NCBI RefSeq assembly: GCF_000153825.1
Contig: NZ_DS022299.1
Location: forward strand, 335,008-399,007
Direction of reading: 5' to 3'
Source: Synechococcus sp. RS9916
Lineage (GTDB): Bacteria > Cyanobacteriota > Cyanobacteriia > PCC-6307 > Cyanobiaceae
Length of the DNA: 64,000 bases
Below are positions 1-11,792 of the stretch, in pieces; the stretch's first letter is position 1; each line of letters opens with the position of its first letter. Below the pieces are notes generated by a model. The model saw only the letters and a list, made by a program, of their open reading frames with translations. It was not told the origin of the DNA and did no database searches. Both the position numbers and the translations under genes were made by a program.

Positions 1-918
1 CACGTGGAACGGACAGTTCATCGGTTTGAGCTGGTATTCCCGCTCATCCACCACCATCGGGCCAAACATGCTCTCGCTGTAGAAGTCGAGGTGGCCTGAG
101 GTTTTCCAGAGGCTGATATCAGCCACATGGGGGGTGTAGAGCAGCTCATAGCCCCCTTCGAAGTGGGCCTGACGCCAGAAGTCTTCGATCAGAAGACGCA
201 TGCGGGCGCCGCGGGGATGCCAGAAGACCAGACCTGCACCCGCCTCGTCTTCGATCGAGAACAGATCGAGGTCAGTGCCGATCCGGCGATGGTCTCGGCG
301 CAGGGCCTCTTCCTTGCGGCGCTTGTGTTCTGCCAGCTGCTCAGGGGTCTCCCAGGCCGTGCCGTAGATGCGTTGAAGCTGGGCGTTGTTCTCATCCCCA
401 CGCCAATAGGCGCCTGCGACGCTCTCCAGTTCAAAGGCCTTGGCATTTAGCTCGCTGGTGTTGGCCACATGGGGGCCAGCGCAGAGGTCCCACCACTCCT
501 CTCCCAGGGTGTAAAGGGTGATGGGTTCCTGGATTCCCGAGAGGATCTCGAGTTTGTAGGGCTCGTTTTGGGCCTTGATCTTGGCTTCTGCTTCGGCCCG
601 GCTGACCTCAACCCGTTCCAGAGGCAGCTTGCGGTTGATGATCTTGATCATCTCCTTGCGGATGGCCTTGAGGTCAGCCTCAGTGAAGGGATCCGGGCTG
701 TCGAAGTCGTAATAGAAGCCGCTTTCCGTCCAGGGGCCGATCGTGACCTGCGCCTTCGGAAACAGCTTCTGAACGGCCATGGCCATTACATGGCTCATGG
801 AGTGACGGATCCGCAGCAGGGTGTCGCTTTCGCTGGTTTTGGGCAGCACCACCGTTTCAGTCGGGGCGGGGGCGGTCACTGCAGCGCTGCTCACCGGTTC
901 AAGCACGTCAACCGCCAT
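1..918 (-). CDS. thrS: Threonyl-tRNA synthetase, N-terminal part (cut by window edge)
   Basis: Charges tRNA-Thr with threonine in the cytoplasm. About 306 residues are visible. The editing domain is recognisable from its HSMSH (HxxxH) motif near residue 40 and the CAGPH motif that completes the zinc-like editing site. The class II catalytic core follows, and the sequence runs off the window edge at the MNCPFH motif, whose Cys is the zinc ligand in E. coli ThrS. Only about 35 residues precede the editing domain, so the N-terminal TGS domain of proteobacterial ThrS is absent, as in other cyanobacteria. The ATG at 918 is chosen; the gene diverges from the DUF2605 gene 24 bases away. The identification is firm; only the C-terminal half is missing. 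Confidence 0.96.
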   Translation of the reverse strand, partial: MAVDVLEPVSSAAVTAPAPTETVVLPKTSESDTLLRIRHSMSHVMAMAVQKLFPKAQVTIGPWTESGFYYDFDSPDPFTEADLKAIRKEMIKIINRKLPLERVEVSRAEAEAKIKAQNEPYKLEILSGIQEPITLYTLGEEWWDLCAGPHVANTSELNAKAFELESVAGAYWRGDENNAQLQRIYGTAWETPEQLAEHKRRKEEALRRDHRRIGTDLDLFSIEDEAGAGLVFWHPRGARMRLLIEDFWRQAHFEGGYELLYTPHVADISLWKTSGHLDFYSESMFGPMVVDEREYQLKPMNCPFHV

Positions 919-942
919 CCTATGGGCGTGTCCTGCACCCCT

Positions 943-1284
943 ATGGAATCGACCCCTTCCCGCGACGACGATCGCCACCGGGATGCCGAGGCCGATGCTC
1001 TGTTGGAAACTCTGCTCGACTCGCTCCTCAACGATTTCGCCCACTGGTTCAATCGTGGAGAGGAGTTGTTGGCGGTTTGTCCTGATCAAGTGATGGCAGC
1101 TGATCAGCGCCAGGCCATGGCCGTGCGTCTGGAAGAAGGGCGTAAGGCCATTGCTGCAACCCGCGCCTTGATTGATGCCTCACCACAGGCCATGGCTGTG
1201 TCGATGGAAGCCATGGGGCCGTGGCACCAGCTGGTCACCGAGGTGTGGGCTTTGGCCGCCAGGGTTTCACAGGCGGCCCGCTGA
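943..1284 (+). CDS. DUF2605 family protein
   Basis: A 113-residue cytoplasmic protein of unknown function. After a charged, Asp/Arg-rich N-terminus it has the family pattern LLxDFAHWFNRGEELL, a central helix around RQAMAVRLEEGRKAIAATRAL, and a C-terminal PWHQLVTEVW block that matches the cyanobacterial DUF2605 family as I know it. The ATG at 943 is preferred to an in-frame ATG at 922, because the latter lies only four bases from the divergent thrS start. It probably shares a short divergent promoter region with thrS. No function is proposed. Confidence 0.85.
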   Translation: MESTPSRDDDRHRDAEADALLETLLDSLLNDFAHWFNRGEELLAVCPDQVMAADQRQAMAVRLEEGRKAIAATRALIDASPQAMAVSMEAMGPWHQLVTEVWALAARVSQAAR

Positions 1285-1296
1285 ACGGAGTGAGAG

Positions 1297-1995
1297 TCAG
1301 GCGCCGTGCCGAATCTGGCGCAGGTTCTCCGAATAGAACTTCGCCAGTTCTGAGTGGGTCTTCACGGGCTGGCCGTAGGCACTGAATCCACCATGGGTGG
1401 GAAACGAAGCCCACTCCGGAGCCAGTTTGTGCATCGCCACTTTGGTCAATCCGTTGCGATCCACTTCTGTGAGAGCGCCACGGCGCTCCACCAGACGCAG
1501 GGCTGCCTGGTCTTGATGGTTGGGTTCAAAACTGTTGAGCTTCAGTTCACGGGCGACTTGTTCCCAGGTGCCGGGAAGGAACTGGTAGGCGCCCGCTGCC
1601 GCACTGGCGTAACGCCTCACCACCACGCGATCGGGATGCCGTGACAGATCGGAGAACTGGCCTCCGCCGTAGAGGGTCTTGTAGCCGAGGTCTTTGCCGT
1701 CCTTCCAGGTGCCTTCCGCGTAGCGAATGGTGTTGAGCAGGGCTCTCCGCTCGGGAGTGATCTGGTAGTGCCCACCGCTGAGCTCCACCTGGACGCTCCG
1801 ATCTCCTGCCTTCAAGTGGGTGTTGACCACATCGCTCTGCTCGAGTCGTTCCGCGGATCGCTCAGCATTCAGGGCTTGTCCGGTGAGAAGGGCTGCACCA
1901 ATCACACCAGCGATGGGAAGCACGCTCAGACGGGCAGGCGTCTTGAGCGAACGCTCGAGAACGCTGGACATCCACTGTTTCGGAGCGACAGGCAT
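1297..1995 (-). CDS. Secreted or membrane-anchored lysozyme-like glycosidase (GH104 type)
   Basis: A 232-residue protein. Residues ~18-45 form a hydrophobic signal or anchor segment (VLPIAGVIGAALLTGQAL). From ~85 on it resembles the phage-lambda-endolysin-like GH104 fold: RYAEGT with the presumed catalytic Glu, then KTLYGGGQFSDLSRHP, then AAGAYQFLPGTWEQVA. Such enzymes cleave peptidoglycan glycan strands; the hydrophobic N-terminus puts it in the periplasm. It is a stand-alone host gene: no holin or phage genes lie nearby. It converges with the DUF2605 gene. The enzymatic role is inferred from motifs; the substrate is not proven. Confidence 0.8.
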   Translation of the reverse strand: MPVAPKQWMSSVLERSLKTPARLSVLPIAGVIGAALLTGQALNAERSAERLEQSDVVNTHLKAGDRSVQVELSGGHYQITPERRALLNTIRYAEGTWKDGKDLGYKTLYGGGQFSDLSRHPDRVVVRRYASAAAGAYQFLPGTWEQVARELKLNSFEPNHQDQAALRLVERRGALTEVDRNGLTKVAMHKLAPEWASFPTHGGFSAYGQPVKTHSELAKFYSENLRQIRHGA

Positions 1996-2276
1996 GCAGT
2001 CCGGTCAAAGGGTCCATCACCTTGACGAGAGGAGAGGTCCCTACGCGAGGCCCTTCTGACCACCCTTGACGCGGGCATGGTGATGTGTTCTCGACAAAAC
2101 GCGTGACCGTTAAACGCGTTTGAGACCAGTGAGACCCATGGGTGCCACTGTTTTTGTTGGCCCAGAGTGCGGTTGACGGGAAAGGTTCCTCAGGAACTTT
2201 TAATGATTAGCGCAGCTTTTGTGAAGGTTGGTCACCGATTAGCCCCGCCCGGGTCGATCCAGAGCCCCCTCCCTGT

Positions 2277-3290
2277 TCAAAGGGTTTGCAGGAAGCCCAG
2301 GCTTGTGCGCACGCGGTCAACCGTGGCCTCCGCCACCGCATTGGCTCGGTCGCGACCTTCACGCAGCACGCGGTCGAGTTCACCGCGATCCGCCATCAGC
2401 TCGTTGTAGCGGGCCTGGATGGGCTCCAGTGCTGCAACTGCGCTTTCAGCGAGGAGCGGTTTGAACTTGCCCCAGCCCATGTCGGCACACTCTTCTGCTG
2501 CTGCCTCACGGCCTTTGCCGGTGAGGATGGCGTAGAGGCCGAGCAGGTTGTCGGTTTCCGGCCGGTCGGGATTTCCAAATTCCAAGCCCATCTGAGGGTC
2601 GGTTTTGGCCCGTTTGATCTTCTTGGTGATCAGATCGGGTGGATCCAGCAGGGTGATGCGGCTTCCTTCGTTCGGATCGCTTTTACTCATTTTGCTGCGC
2701 CCATCCGTGAGGCTCATCACCCGAGCTCCCTCTTTGAGGATCAGGGGCTTGGGCACCTTGAGCACAGGGGCATCGTCGTTGCCAAAGCGGGCATTGATGC
2801 GCTGCTGAGCAATGTCGCGGGCCAATTCCAGGTGTTGTTTCTGGTCTTCGCCCACTGGCACCAGGTCGGCGTCATAGAGAAGGATGTCGGCCGCCATCAG
2901 CACGGGGTAATCCAACAGCCCAACGGACACGTTGTCACCATGCTTGACCGCCTTCTCCTTGAACTGGATCATTCGCTCCAGCCAGTTGAGCGGGGTGACA
3001 CAGTTCAGGAGCCAGCAGAGCTCGGCATGGGCCGGCACATGGCTCTGCACAAACACCGTGCTTTTCTCAGGATCAATCCCGCAGGCCAGATAAAGGGCCG
3101 CTGTGCTGAGGGTGTCCTCTGCCAGGCGGCTCGGGTCATGGGGAACGGTGATCGCGTGCAAATCCACGACACAGAAGAAGGTGTCGTGGGAGTGCTGGAG
3201 GTCCACCCAGTTGCGGATGGCACCCAGCCAGTTGCCCAGATGGAGGGCCCCGGTGGGCTGGACGCCTGAAAGAACCCGCGACTGGGCCAT
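2277..3290 (-). CDS. trpS: Tryptophanyl-tRNA synthetase
   Basis: A class I aminoacyl-tRNA synthetase of 337 residues, the usual bacterial length. The HIGH-type nucleotide-binding motif appears as PTGALHLGNWLGA near residue 12 and the KMSKS loop as KMSKSDPN near residue 200. The frame is open further upstream, but that extension is the shadow of the neighbouring gene, so the ATG at 3290 (MAQSRVLSG) is chosen. It starts 4 bases after the stop of the upstream Gly/Arg-rich protein gene on the same strand, so the two are probably co-transcribed. It ends with a 280-base gap before the lysozyme gene. Confidence 0.97.
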   Translation of the reverse strand: MAQSRVLSGVQPTGALHLGNWLGAIRNWVDLQHSHDTFFCVVDLHAITVPHDPSRLAEDTLSTAALYLACGIDPEKSTVFVQSHVPAHAELCWLLNCVTPLNWLERMIQFKEKAVKHGDNVSVGLLDYPVLMAADILLYDADLVPVGEDQKQHLELARDIAQQRINARFGNDDAPVLKVPKPLILKEGARVMSLTDGRSKMSKSDPNEGSRITLLDPPDLITKKIKRAKTDPQMGLEFGNPDRPETDNLLGLYAILTGKGREAAAEECADMGWGKFKPLLAESAVAALEPIQARYNELMADRGELDRVLREGRDRANAVAEATVDRVRTSLGFLQTL

Positions 3291-3294
3291 GAAT

Positions 3295-3789
3295 TCAGTC
3301 CTGAGCTTCGGTGGTTTCTGCAGCGGCGTCGGCCACAGCGTCTGTGGGCGCTTCAACGTCCGCTGCGGCGACCTCCTCGGTGGCCTCCACAGGAGCGGCC
3401 TGAGGTTTGGCCGGACGGGCGAAGGGGTCGGGGCGATTGCCGCGACCACCGCCGTCACCACGGCCGCCGGACCGACCGCCTTCGCTGCGGCGTCCGCCCC
3501 CACGGGGAGCCTGAGACTTCTGCTGCTCGATCAGTGCATCCAGCTGACCGTCTTCAAGCATTTGCCCGAGGCTGCGGACAGCGAAGCCGAGCACCGCAAC
3601 GGTGGAACGCAGGTTGAAGGCTTCCTGCAGGGCGCGCACCGAGCGCATTTCGTTGTCGCTGAGACGAATGCGGAATCCGCCACCCTCACGGTTGCCCGGG
3701 CCGCGCCGACGGCCGCCATCACGGCCACCCTCCCGTCCGCCATCACCCTGTCCCCCGAATTTCTGGGGATCTCCGTAGGAATCAGTCAT
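3295..3789 (-). CDS. Gly/Arg-rich conserved protein, possible RNA-binding
   Basis: A 164-residue protein in three parts: an N-terminal GGxxGGR-rich tail (residues 10-52, RGG-like), a compact core at ~53-90 (IRLSDNEMRSVRALQEAF and then a hydrophobic helix), and a second Gly/Arg-rich stretch followed by an acidic, Ala-rich C-terminus. RGG-like tails often bind RNA, and the gene sits immediately upstream of trpS (5 bases), which would fit a translation-related role; that is inference. I recognise the pattern as a conserved hypothetical of marine picocyanobacteria but know no function. Confidence 0.75.
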   Translation of the reverse strand: MTDSYGDPQKFGGQGDGGREGGRDGGRRRGPGNREGGGFRIRLSDNEMRSVRALQEAFNLRSTVAVLGFAVRSLGQMLEDGQLDALIEQQKSQAPRGGGRRSEGGRSGGRGDGGGRGNRPDPFARPAKPQAAPVEATEEVAAADVEAPTDAVADAAAETTEAQD

Positions 3790-3876
3790 GGCCCGGGGCC
3801 TGCAGTCAGGCGCAAGTGTGACGCATCACAGGGGGGAAGACGGGTCAGGGTGGCGCCGCCCTGACGACCGGCCCAA

Positions 3877-4797
3877 TCAGCCGTGCGTGCCCCGAAATGT
3901 GATGGCTTGCTCCGCGTAGTCCTTGGGCTCGAGGTGGATGGTGCAGCGCACAGGCCCAAAGCGTTGTTCCAGTCGATCTTCCACGCGTTCGGTGATCGTG
4001 TGGGCCGTTGGCAGGTCATCGGTATCCACCACCATGTGCATGTCGATGAACACGCGCTGACCCAGCACGCCGCGGCTGGCGATGTCATGGCAGTTCAACA
4101 CTCCGGGCACTCCCATGGCCTGCTCATGAATCGCCTCGGGAGCAATGGCGATGTGATCGACCAGCCAAGGCAGGTTGGTGCGCACCACGTCCCAGCACAC
4201 GCGGATCAACAGCACTGCCAGAGGGGCTGCAAGCACCACATCAAGCCAGTTGATGCGAAACCACCAGGCAGCAGTCAGGCCTAACAGCACAATTACCGTG
4301 GTCCAGATGTCGCTGGTGGTGTGACGGGCATCGGCCATCAGAAGCTGGCTCTTCAAACGCTTGCCTTCGCGTCGCTCGTAGAGCGCAAGGACGAGGTTGA
4401 AGCCAAGCACCACCAGCAACAGCAGCAATTCCTGACCGTTAATGCGCAGAGGGGGGATGCCTTCCAGCCACCGCTCGCCGGCCTTGATCAGGATTTCAAT
4501 CGCGGTGAACAGAATGAAGCCGGCAATGGCTAGGGCGCCAATTCCTTCGTATTTGTCGTGTCCGTAGGGGTGGTCGCGATCGGGCCGAGGATCGGAGAGT
4601 CCGTTGGTAATCAGCCCCATCAGGCTGGACAAGGCATCGGTGGCGCTGTGCATCGCATCAGCAATAACGGCGAGCGAACCGCTCAGCAGGCCAATCAGCA
4701 GTTTCAGACCGGTCATGGTCAGATTGATCACCAGGGCGGTGACCAAAACTCTCTGCACCTCCCGGCGGCGATCGGTTGCGGCGCGGTCGCTGGCCAT
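3877..4797 (-). CDS. Cation diffusion facilitator (CDF) metal-efflux transporter
   Basis: A 306-residue inner-membrane divalent-metal/proton antiporter. It has six predicted helices and the CDF metal-site signatures: AVIADAMHSATDALSSL in TM2 (HxxxD), the DHPYGHDKYE loop, and ADARHTTSDIWTT in TM5 (second HxxxD). The cytoplasmic C-terminal domain follows (HDIASRGVLGQRVFIDMHM...). The HxxxD type at both sites suggests zinc, iron or manganese, but specificity cannot be read reliably. The ATG at 4797 (MASDRAATD) is chosen; the upstream open frame has no family similarity. It diverges from the next gene. Confidence 0.92.
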   Translation of the reverse strand: MASDRAATDRRREVQRVLVTALVINLTMTGLKLLIGLLSGSLAVIADAMHSATDALSSLMGLITNGLSDPRPDRDHPYGHDKYEGIGALAIAGFILFTAIEILIKAGERWLEGIPPLRINGQELLLLLVVLGFNLVLALYERREGKRLKSQLLMADARHTTSDIWTTVIVLLGLTAAWWFRINWLDVVLAAPLAVLLIRVCWDVVRTNLPWLVDHIAIAPEAIHEQAMGVPGVLNCHDIASRGVLGQRVFIDMHMVVDTDDLPTAHTITERVEDRLEQRFGPVRCTIHLEPKDYAEQAITFRGTHG

Positions 4798-4948
4798 GCG
4801 GCACTGCACTGACACCGACACGTTATGGAGGGATTCGCGATCCGTCTTGTGGACGGGGGCGGATTGCACTTTGCCTTGCGGCTTTGAACATTCCTGGTCC
4901 CCTCTCGCAGAGTGAGCTAGGAAGGCCCGTAATTCCTGACTGATCCGC

Positions 4949-6298
4949 ATGCTTCCGGTGCCGTCACTCGGCTCCCTGATTGAGCAGCCGAAGGTGCTGC
5001 GTACGGTTGCGATTGCCGGAGCTGGCCTTGTGGTGACCCAGTGGGCACTGGCCGACCTATTGCATGTGCCAGGTGGTGGTTTTGGGCTCATCGCCCTCGG
5101 CGGCGGCTTGTGGTGGTTGAGCCGTCCTTCCAGCTCTCCTCGTTTCAAAAGTCCATCAACGGTGCAGGGCTGGGTGAAGCGTTGTAACGCCGTGTTGGAT
5201 CAGTTCGATGATCTGGAGGCGCAGGCCGGCACGCCCGCCACCCGCCTGCAGCGCCAGCAGGCTCTCGATCGTCTGATCGATCGCCGCGAACCCCTGAGTC
5301 TTGGTGTGGTGGGGTCTGAGGGGGTGAACCTCCCCGCATCAGACCTTCTTCAACAGGCCCTGAGCGGTCACCATGCCCTCAGCCTCTGCGTTGGTCACAC
5401 GCTGCCCAGCGTCAGTGATACCTGGGCCTGGCCCGATGCGCTTCAGGAGCAGGACGCCCTTCTCTTTGTCTTGCCGTTGCCGCTGCGCGCCTCGGACCTG
5501 CTGCGTCTGCAGCAGGTCCCCGAACGTCAGCCCGCTTGGCTGGTGGTGAATCAGGACCAGCTTTCAGGTGACTGGGACGATGCCCATCAGGCCTTGATGA
5601 CGCAATTGCCCGAGCGCTGGCATCAGCGGCTTCTGATCTGGGATGGCAGCCACGATCAGCTCAGGCCTGCTTTGGCTCCGATTCGTCAGCTGTTTCTGCA
5701 GCCACAGCAGGGGCGTGATCAGACCCAGCAACGCTTGATCGAGGCCCTTCATCGTCAATGGCAGGCCGAGCTGGAGTGCTTGCGTCGCGATCGTTTCCGA
5801 GACCTGCTGCAGCGCAGTCAATGGATTGTTGCTGGGGCGGTCGTGGCTTCACCGTTGCCCAGTACTGACCTCCTGGCTGTGGCCGTGGGTAATGGCTTGA
5901 TGCTCAAAGAAATGGGTGTGATCTGGGGCTGTCGTTGGACCCCAGATGTGCTGCAAGTGGCGGCAAAACATCTGGCCGGGGCTGCTCTGGCCCAAGGCGT
6001 TGTGGAATGGAGTGGTCAGGCTCTACTCGGTTTGGCCAAGCTCGACGGCAGCGCTTGGTTAGCGGCAGGAGCGATGCAGGCCCTCAGTGCTGCCTATCTC
6101 ACCCGGGTGGTGGGCGCTTCGATGGCGGATTGGCTGGCCTTGAACGCGGGTGTGGCGCAGCCGGATTTGGAGTTGCTCAAACAGCAAGCGCCTTTATTCG
6201 TTGCCAAAGCTGCAGAACGCGAGCGTCTGGATTGGCAGGGATTTCTTCAGCAGGCTGGGCGCTGGGCCCAGGAGCAGAGCATCCCCAAACCCGCCTGA
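4949..6298 (+). CDS. Membrane protein with DUF697-like C-terminal domain
   Basis: A 449-residue protein. Two hydrophobic segments at ~20-60 (VAIAGAGLVVTQWALADLL, FGLIALGGGLWWL) anchor it. The middle (~75-300) resembles a degenerate GTPase-like region without clear P-loop residues. Residues ~300-400 are hydrophobic and match DUF697/YcjF-like proteins (WIVAGAVVASPLPSTDLLAVAVGNGLM). Related cyanobacterial proteins are annotated as YcjF or DUF697 family; none has a settled role. It lies upstream of psbA on the same strand, but psbA has its own regulatory region. Confidence 0.75.
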   Translation: MLPVPSLGSLIEQPKVLRTVAIAGAGLVVTQWALADLLHVPGGGFGLIALGGGLWWLSRPSSSPRFKSPSTVQGWVKRCNAVLDQFDDLEAQAGTPATRLQRQQALDRLIDRREPLSLGVVGSEGVNLPASDLLQQALSGHHALSLCVGHTLPSVSDTWAWPDALQEQDALLFVLPLPLRASDLLRLQQVPERQPAWLVVNQDQLSGDWDDAHQALMTQLPERWHQRLLIWDGSHDQLRPALAPIRQLFLQPQQGRDQTQQRLIEALHRQWQAELECLRRDRFRDLLQRSQWIVAGAVVASPLPSTDLLAVAVGNGLMLKEMGVIWGCRWTPDVLQVAAKHLAGAALAQGVVEWSGQALLGLAKLDGSAWLAAGAMQALSAAYLTRVVGASMADWLALNAGVAQPDLELLKQQAPLFVAKAAERERLDWQGFLQQAGRWAQEQSIPKPA

Positions 6299-6307
6299 TT
6301 TACGTAA

Positions 6308-6340
6308 CTTCATGAACTCTTGATGAAGCGCTTCATGAAG
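6308..6340. promoter_or_regulatory. Three phased 10-bp near-palindromes upstream of psbA
   Basis: Three copies of CTTSATGAAG-like sequence start at 6308 (CTTCATGAAC), 6319 (CTTGATGAAG) and 6331 (CTTCATGAAG), so 11 and 12 bases apart, about one helical turn. They begin 10 bases after the stop of the preceding gene and end 123 bases before the psbA start. Phased inverted repeats of this kind usually bind a dimeric regulator or act as an enhancer; the factor is unknown. The two right-hand copies could also fold as one RNA stem, but no T-run follows, so a terminator is less likely. Confidence 0.55.
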
Positions 6341-6359
6341 TCAATTTGCGGGATGACTC

Positions 6360-6391
6360 GAACTTTTTAATTTCCGGGAAAAGGAAAGTTC
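6360..6391 (+). promoter_or_regulatory. Imperfect hairpin in the probable psbA 5' untranslated region
   Basis: GAACTTT at 6360-6366 pairs with AAAGTTC at 6385-6391, and TTTCC at 6371-6375 can pair with the GGGAAA just after it. The structure lies 72 bases before the psbA start codon. Cyanobacterial psbA leaders are known sites of light-dependent mRNA stability control, so a role in stability or translation is plausible, but the transcription start is not visible, and the hairpin might lie in the promoter instead. Confidence 0.35.
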
Positions 6392-6463
6392 TTTCCATAG
6401 TCTTGAGTCCTGTCTTGATGTCTTTCGGGGCATGCAGGGCGGATTCCGTACTCCTTTTTTGTC

Positions 6464-7540
6464 ATGGCTACTGCCATTCGCAGCGGTCGCTCCAGTAACT
6501 GGGACAACTTCTGTCAGTGGGTCACCAACACCAACAACCGCATTTATGTGGGTTGGTTTGGCGTCCTGATGATTCCCTGTCTGCTGGCCGCCACCATTTG
6601 CTTCATCGTTGCCTTTATCGCTGCTCCTGCAGTTGATATCGACGGCATCCGTGAGCCCGTCGCCGGCTCCCTGATCTACGGCAACAACATCATCTCTGGT
6701 GCTGTTGTTCCTTCTTCCAACGCCATCGGCCTGCACTTCTATCCCATCTGGGAAGCGGCCACCCTGGATGAATGGCTGTACAACGGCGGTCCTTACCAGC
6801 TGGTTGTCTTCCACTTCCTGATTGGTATCTCTGCCTACATGGGGCGTCAGTGGGAACTCTCCTACCGCCTCGGCATGCGTCCTTGGATCTGCGTTGCTTA
6901 CAGCGCCCCGCTGTCTGCAGCCTTTGCAGTGTTCCTGGTCTACCCCTTCGGTCAGGGTTCCTTCTCTGACGGCATGCCCCTGGGCATCTCTGGCACCTTC
7001 AACTTCATGCTGGTGTTCCAGGCCGAGCACAACATCCTGATGCACCCCTTCCACATGCTGGGTGTGGCTGGTGTTTTCGGCGGCAGCCTGTTCTCCGCCA
7101 TGCACGGCTCCCTGGTGACCTCCTCCCTGGTGCGTGAAACCACCGAGAGCGAGTCCCAGAACTACGGCTACAAGTTCGGCCAAGAGGAAGAGACCTACAA
7201 CATCGTGGCTGCCCACGGTTACTTCGGTCGCCTGATCTTCCAATACGCGTCCTTCAACAACAGCCGCAGCCTTCACTTCTTCCTGGCTGCCTGGCCTGTC
7301 GTTGGCATCTGGTTCACCTCCATGGGCATCAGCACCATGGCGTTCAACCTCAACGGTTTCAACTTCAACCAGTCCATCCTTGATGCTCAAGGCAAGGTGC
7401 TTCCCACCTGGGCTGATGTGCTGAACCGCGCCAACCTCGGCATGGAAGTGATGCACGAGCGCAACGCTCACAACTTCCCCCTCGACCTCGCTGCTGCTGA
7501 GTCCACTCCTGTGGCTCTGCAAGCTCCCGCCATCGGTTGA
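6464..7540 (+). CDS. psbA: Photosystem II reaction-centre protein D1
   Basis: D1 binds the PSII primary donor, pheophytin, QB and the Mn4CaO5 cluster in the thylakoid membrane. The 358-residue sequence has five transmembrane helices, the redox Tyr and Asp ligand in [11 protein letters not shown], the QB-loop region, and C-terminal Mn ligands in [13 protein letters not shown], followed by a 15-16 residue extension normally removed by CtpA. Residue 129 (GRQWEL), equivalent to position 130 of longer D1 sequences, is Gln, the mark of the D1:1 isoform used at low light; marine Synechococcus usually carry further psbA copies for D1:2. It is a single-gene unit with its own terminator at 7594-7622. 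Confidence 0.99.
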   Translation: MATAIRSGRSSNWDNFCQWVTNTNNRIYVGWFGVLMIPCLLAATICFIVAFIAAPAVDIDGIREPVAGSLIYGNNIISGAVVPSSNAIGLHFYPIWEAATLDEWLYNGGPYQLVVFHFLIGISAYMGRQWELSYRLGMRPWICVAYSAPLSAAFAVFLVYPFGQGSFSDGMPLGISGTFNFMLVFQAEHNILMHPFHMLGVAGVFGGSLFSAMHGSLVTSSLVRETTESESQNYGYKFGQEEETYNIVAAHGYFGRLIFQYASFNNSRSLHFFLAAWPVVGIWFTSMGISTMAFNLNGFNFNQSILDAQGKVLPTWADVLNRANLGMEVMHERNAHNFPLDLAAAESTPVALQAPAIG

Positions 7541-7593
7541 TCGAGACAGCCTGAGGCTGAAGTCTCCAAAAGATTCAGCGTCAGTTGAATCGG

Positions 7594-7622
7594 AAAGCCC
7601 CCTCTCACGAGGGGGCTTTTTA
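7594..7622 (+). terminator. Intrinsic terminator of psbA
   Basis: AAAGCCCCCT pairs with AGGGGGCTTT around a short loop (CTCACG region), followed by a T-run. It lies 54 bases downstream of the psbA stop and is a strong rho-independent terminator. Confidence 0.9.
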
Positions 7623-7660
7623 TTGCTCTTGTCAGATCATCTCAAGGAATGCAGGGCAAA

Positions 7661-7687
7661 CAAAAACCCCCGCGATGGCAGGGGCGT
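7661..7687 (-). terminator. Probable intrinsic terminator of the gap gene
   Basis: Read on the minus strand, GCCCCTGCCATCGCGGGG forms a hairpin followed by TTTTTGTTTG. It lies about 32 bases beyond the gap stop codon and faces the psbA terminator, so both convergent genes are insulated. Confidence 0.75.
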
Positions 7688-7718
7688 TGCAATGCTGACG
7701 TTGGCATCGATCAAGTCA

Positions 7719-8783
<1,065 letters not shown>

Positions 8784-8820
8784 TTACGGGGACGCAGATA
8801 CAACTCCAGGCCTCCTTCAC

Positions 8821-9300
8821 ATGATGGCCAACGTCTCAATCGATCCCTCGTGCGCGATTTGTTCTTTGCACCAGAATCTCAGCCATCTTGCTGAACACGA
8901 GCTGTGGCGCAGTGAACGCTGGTTGCTCCGTCACCACCCCCAGCCCTCGCCTCTGATGGGTTGGTGTTTGCTTGATTCCCGGCGTCATCTCGGTGGCCCC
9001 ATCGACTTCGCTCCTGCAGAAGCGAGGGAGTGGGGACTGATTGTTCAACAAGCTGCCCAGCTGGTGAAGGCGGTCAGCGACTGTGACCGGGTGTACGCGA
9101 TTGCCTTTGGTGAAGGTGCACGTCATCTGCATCTCCACTTGATTCCCCGCCACGGGGACGATGACCGCAGTTCTGCATGGTCGGTGGCTGATCTTTATCG
9201 GCGAGTGGAGGCCGGTGCGGAGCCGGCTGCGAGTGCCGAGCGTGTGCAGCGCTTCATTGCTGAAGCGCGCGCCCACGCTCCTGCCTGTTTTGGGGCCTGA
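8821..9300 (+). CDS. HIT-family protein
   Basis: A 159-residue cytoplasmic protein with the histidine-triad signature HLHLHLIPR near residue 105, which in the family hydrolyses nucleotide-phosphate bonds such as AMP-lysine or Ap4A. The N-terminus has CAIC, a short metal-binding-like pair also seen in other HIT proteins. Two ATG codons occur in tandem (8821 and 8824); the first is given. It diverges from gap across a 97-base region and converges with katG. The substrate cannot be predicted. Confidence 0.85.
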   Translation: MMANVSIDPSCAICSLHQNLSHLAEHELWRSERWLLRHHPQPSPLMGWCLLDSRRHLGGPIDFAPAEAREWGLIVQQAAQLVKAVSDCDRVYAIAFGEGARHLHLHLIPRHGDDDRSSAWSVADLYRRVEAGAEPAASAERVQRFIAEARAHAPACFGA

Positions 9301-9317
9301 AGATTGCGTTTGAGCTG

Positions 9318-11633
<2,316 letters not shown>

Positions 11634-11669
11634 TCAGGCAGGCTGTGTGCGTTATCAGATTCGAACGTA

Positions 11670-11792
11670 ATGCCCGTGCTGTTCGCCTCTCAGACGGCTC
11701 CTGGCGGCCCCGCTGTCATTCTTCCGGCTTTGTTGATTGCGGGCATCCTGATTGCCTTGTCTCAGGCTTTCGTCCCGAAAAACGATCAGTAA
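11670..11792 (+). CDS. Small single-helix membrane protein
   Basis: A 40-residue protein with a Pro/Gly turn (TAPGGPAV) followed by one hydrophobic helix (ILPALLIAGILIALSQAF) and a charged tail PKNDQ. The layout is like a low-molecular-weight photosystem subunit, but it does not match any subunit I know (not PsbM, X, Y, Psb30, PetN, PsaI or PsaM). It overlaps the end of the convergent sugar-kinase gene by 7 bases. Real coding is likely from the clean helix; the role is unknown. Confidence 0.6.
   Translation: MPVLFASQTAPGGPAVILPALLIAGILIALSQAFVPKNDQ

Noticed and set aside
2186..2212. GGTTCC/GGAAC hairpin near 2190
   Set aside because: Stem is short and T-run poor in both directions; not called as a terminator.
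3291..3503. N-terminal extension of trpS
   Set aside because: The extra 71 residues are the antiframe of the Gly/Arg-rich gene; TrpS similarity starts at the ATG at 3290.
11655..11670. ATTCGAAC resembling a tRNA T-loop
   Set aside because: No acceptor stem, D-arm or anticodon arm could be drawn around it.
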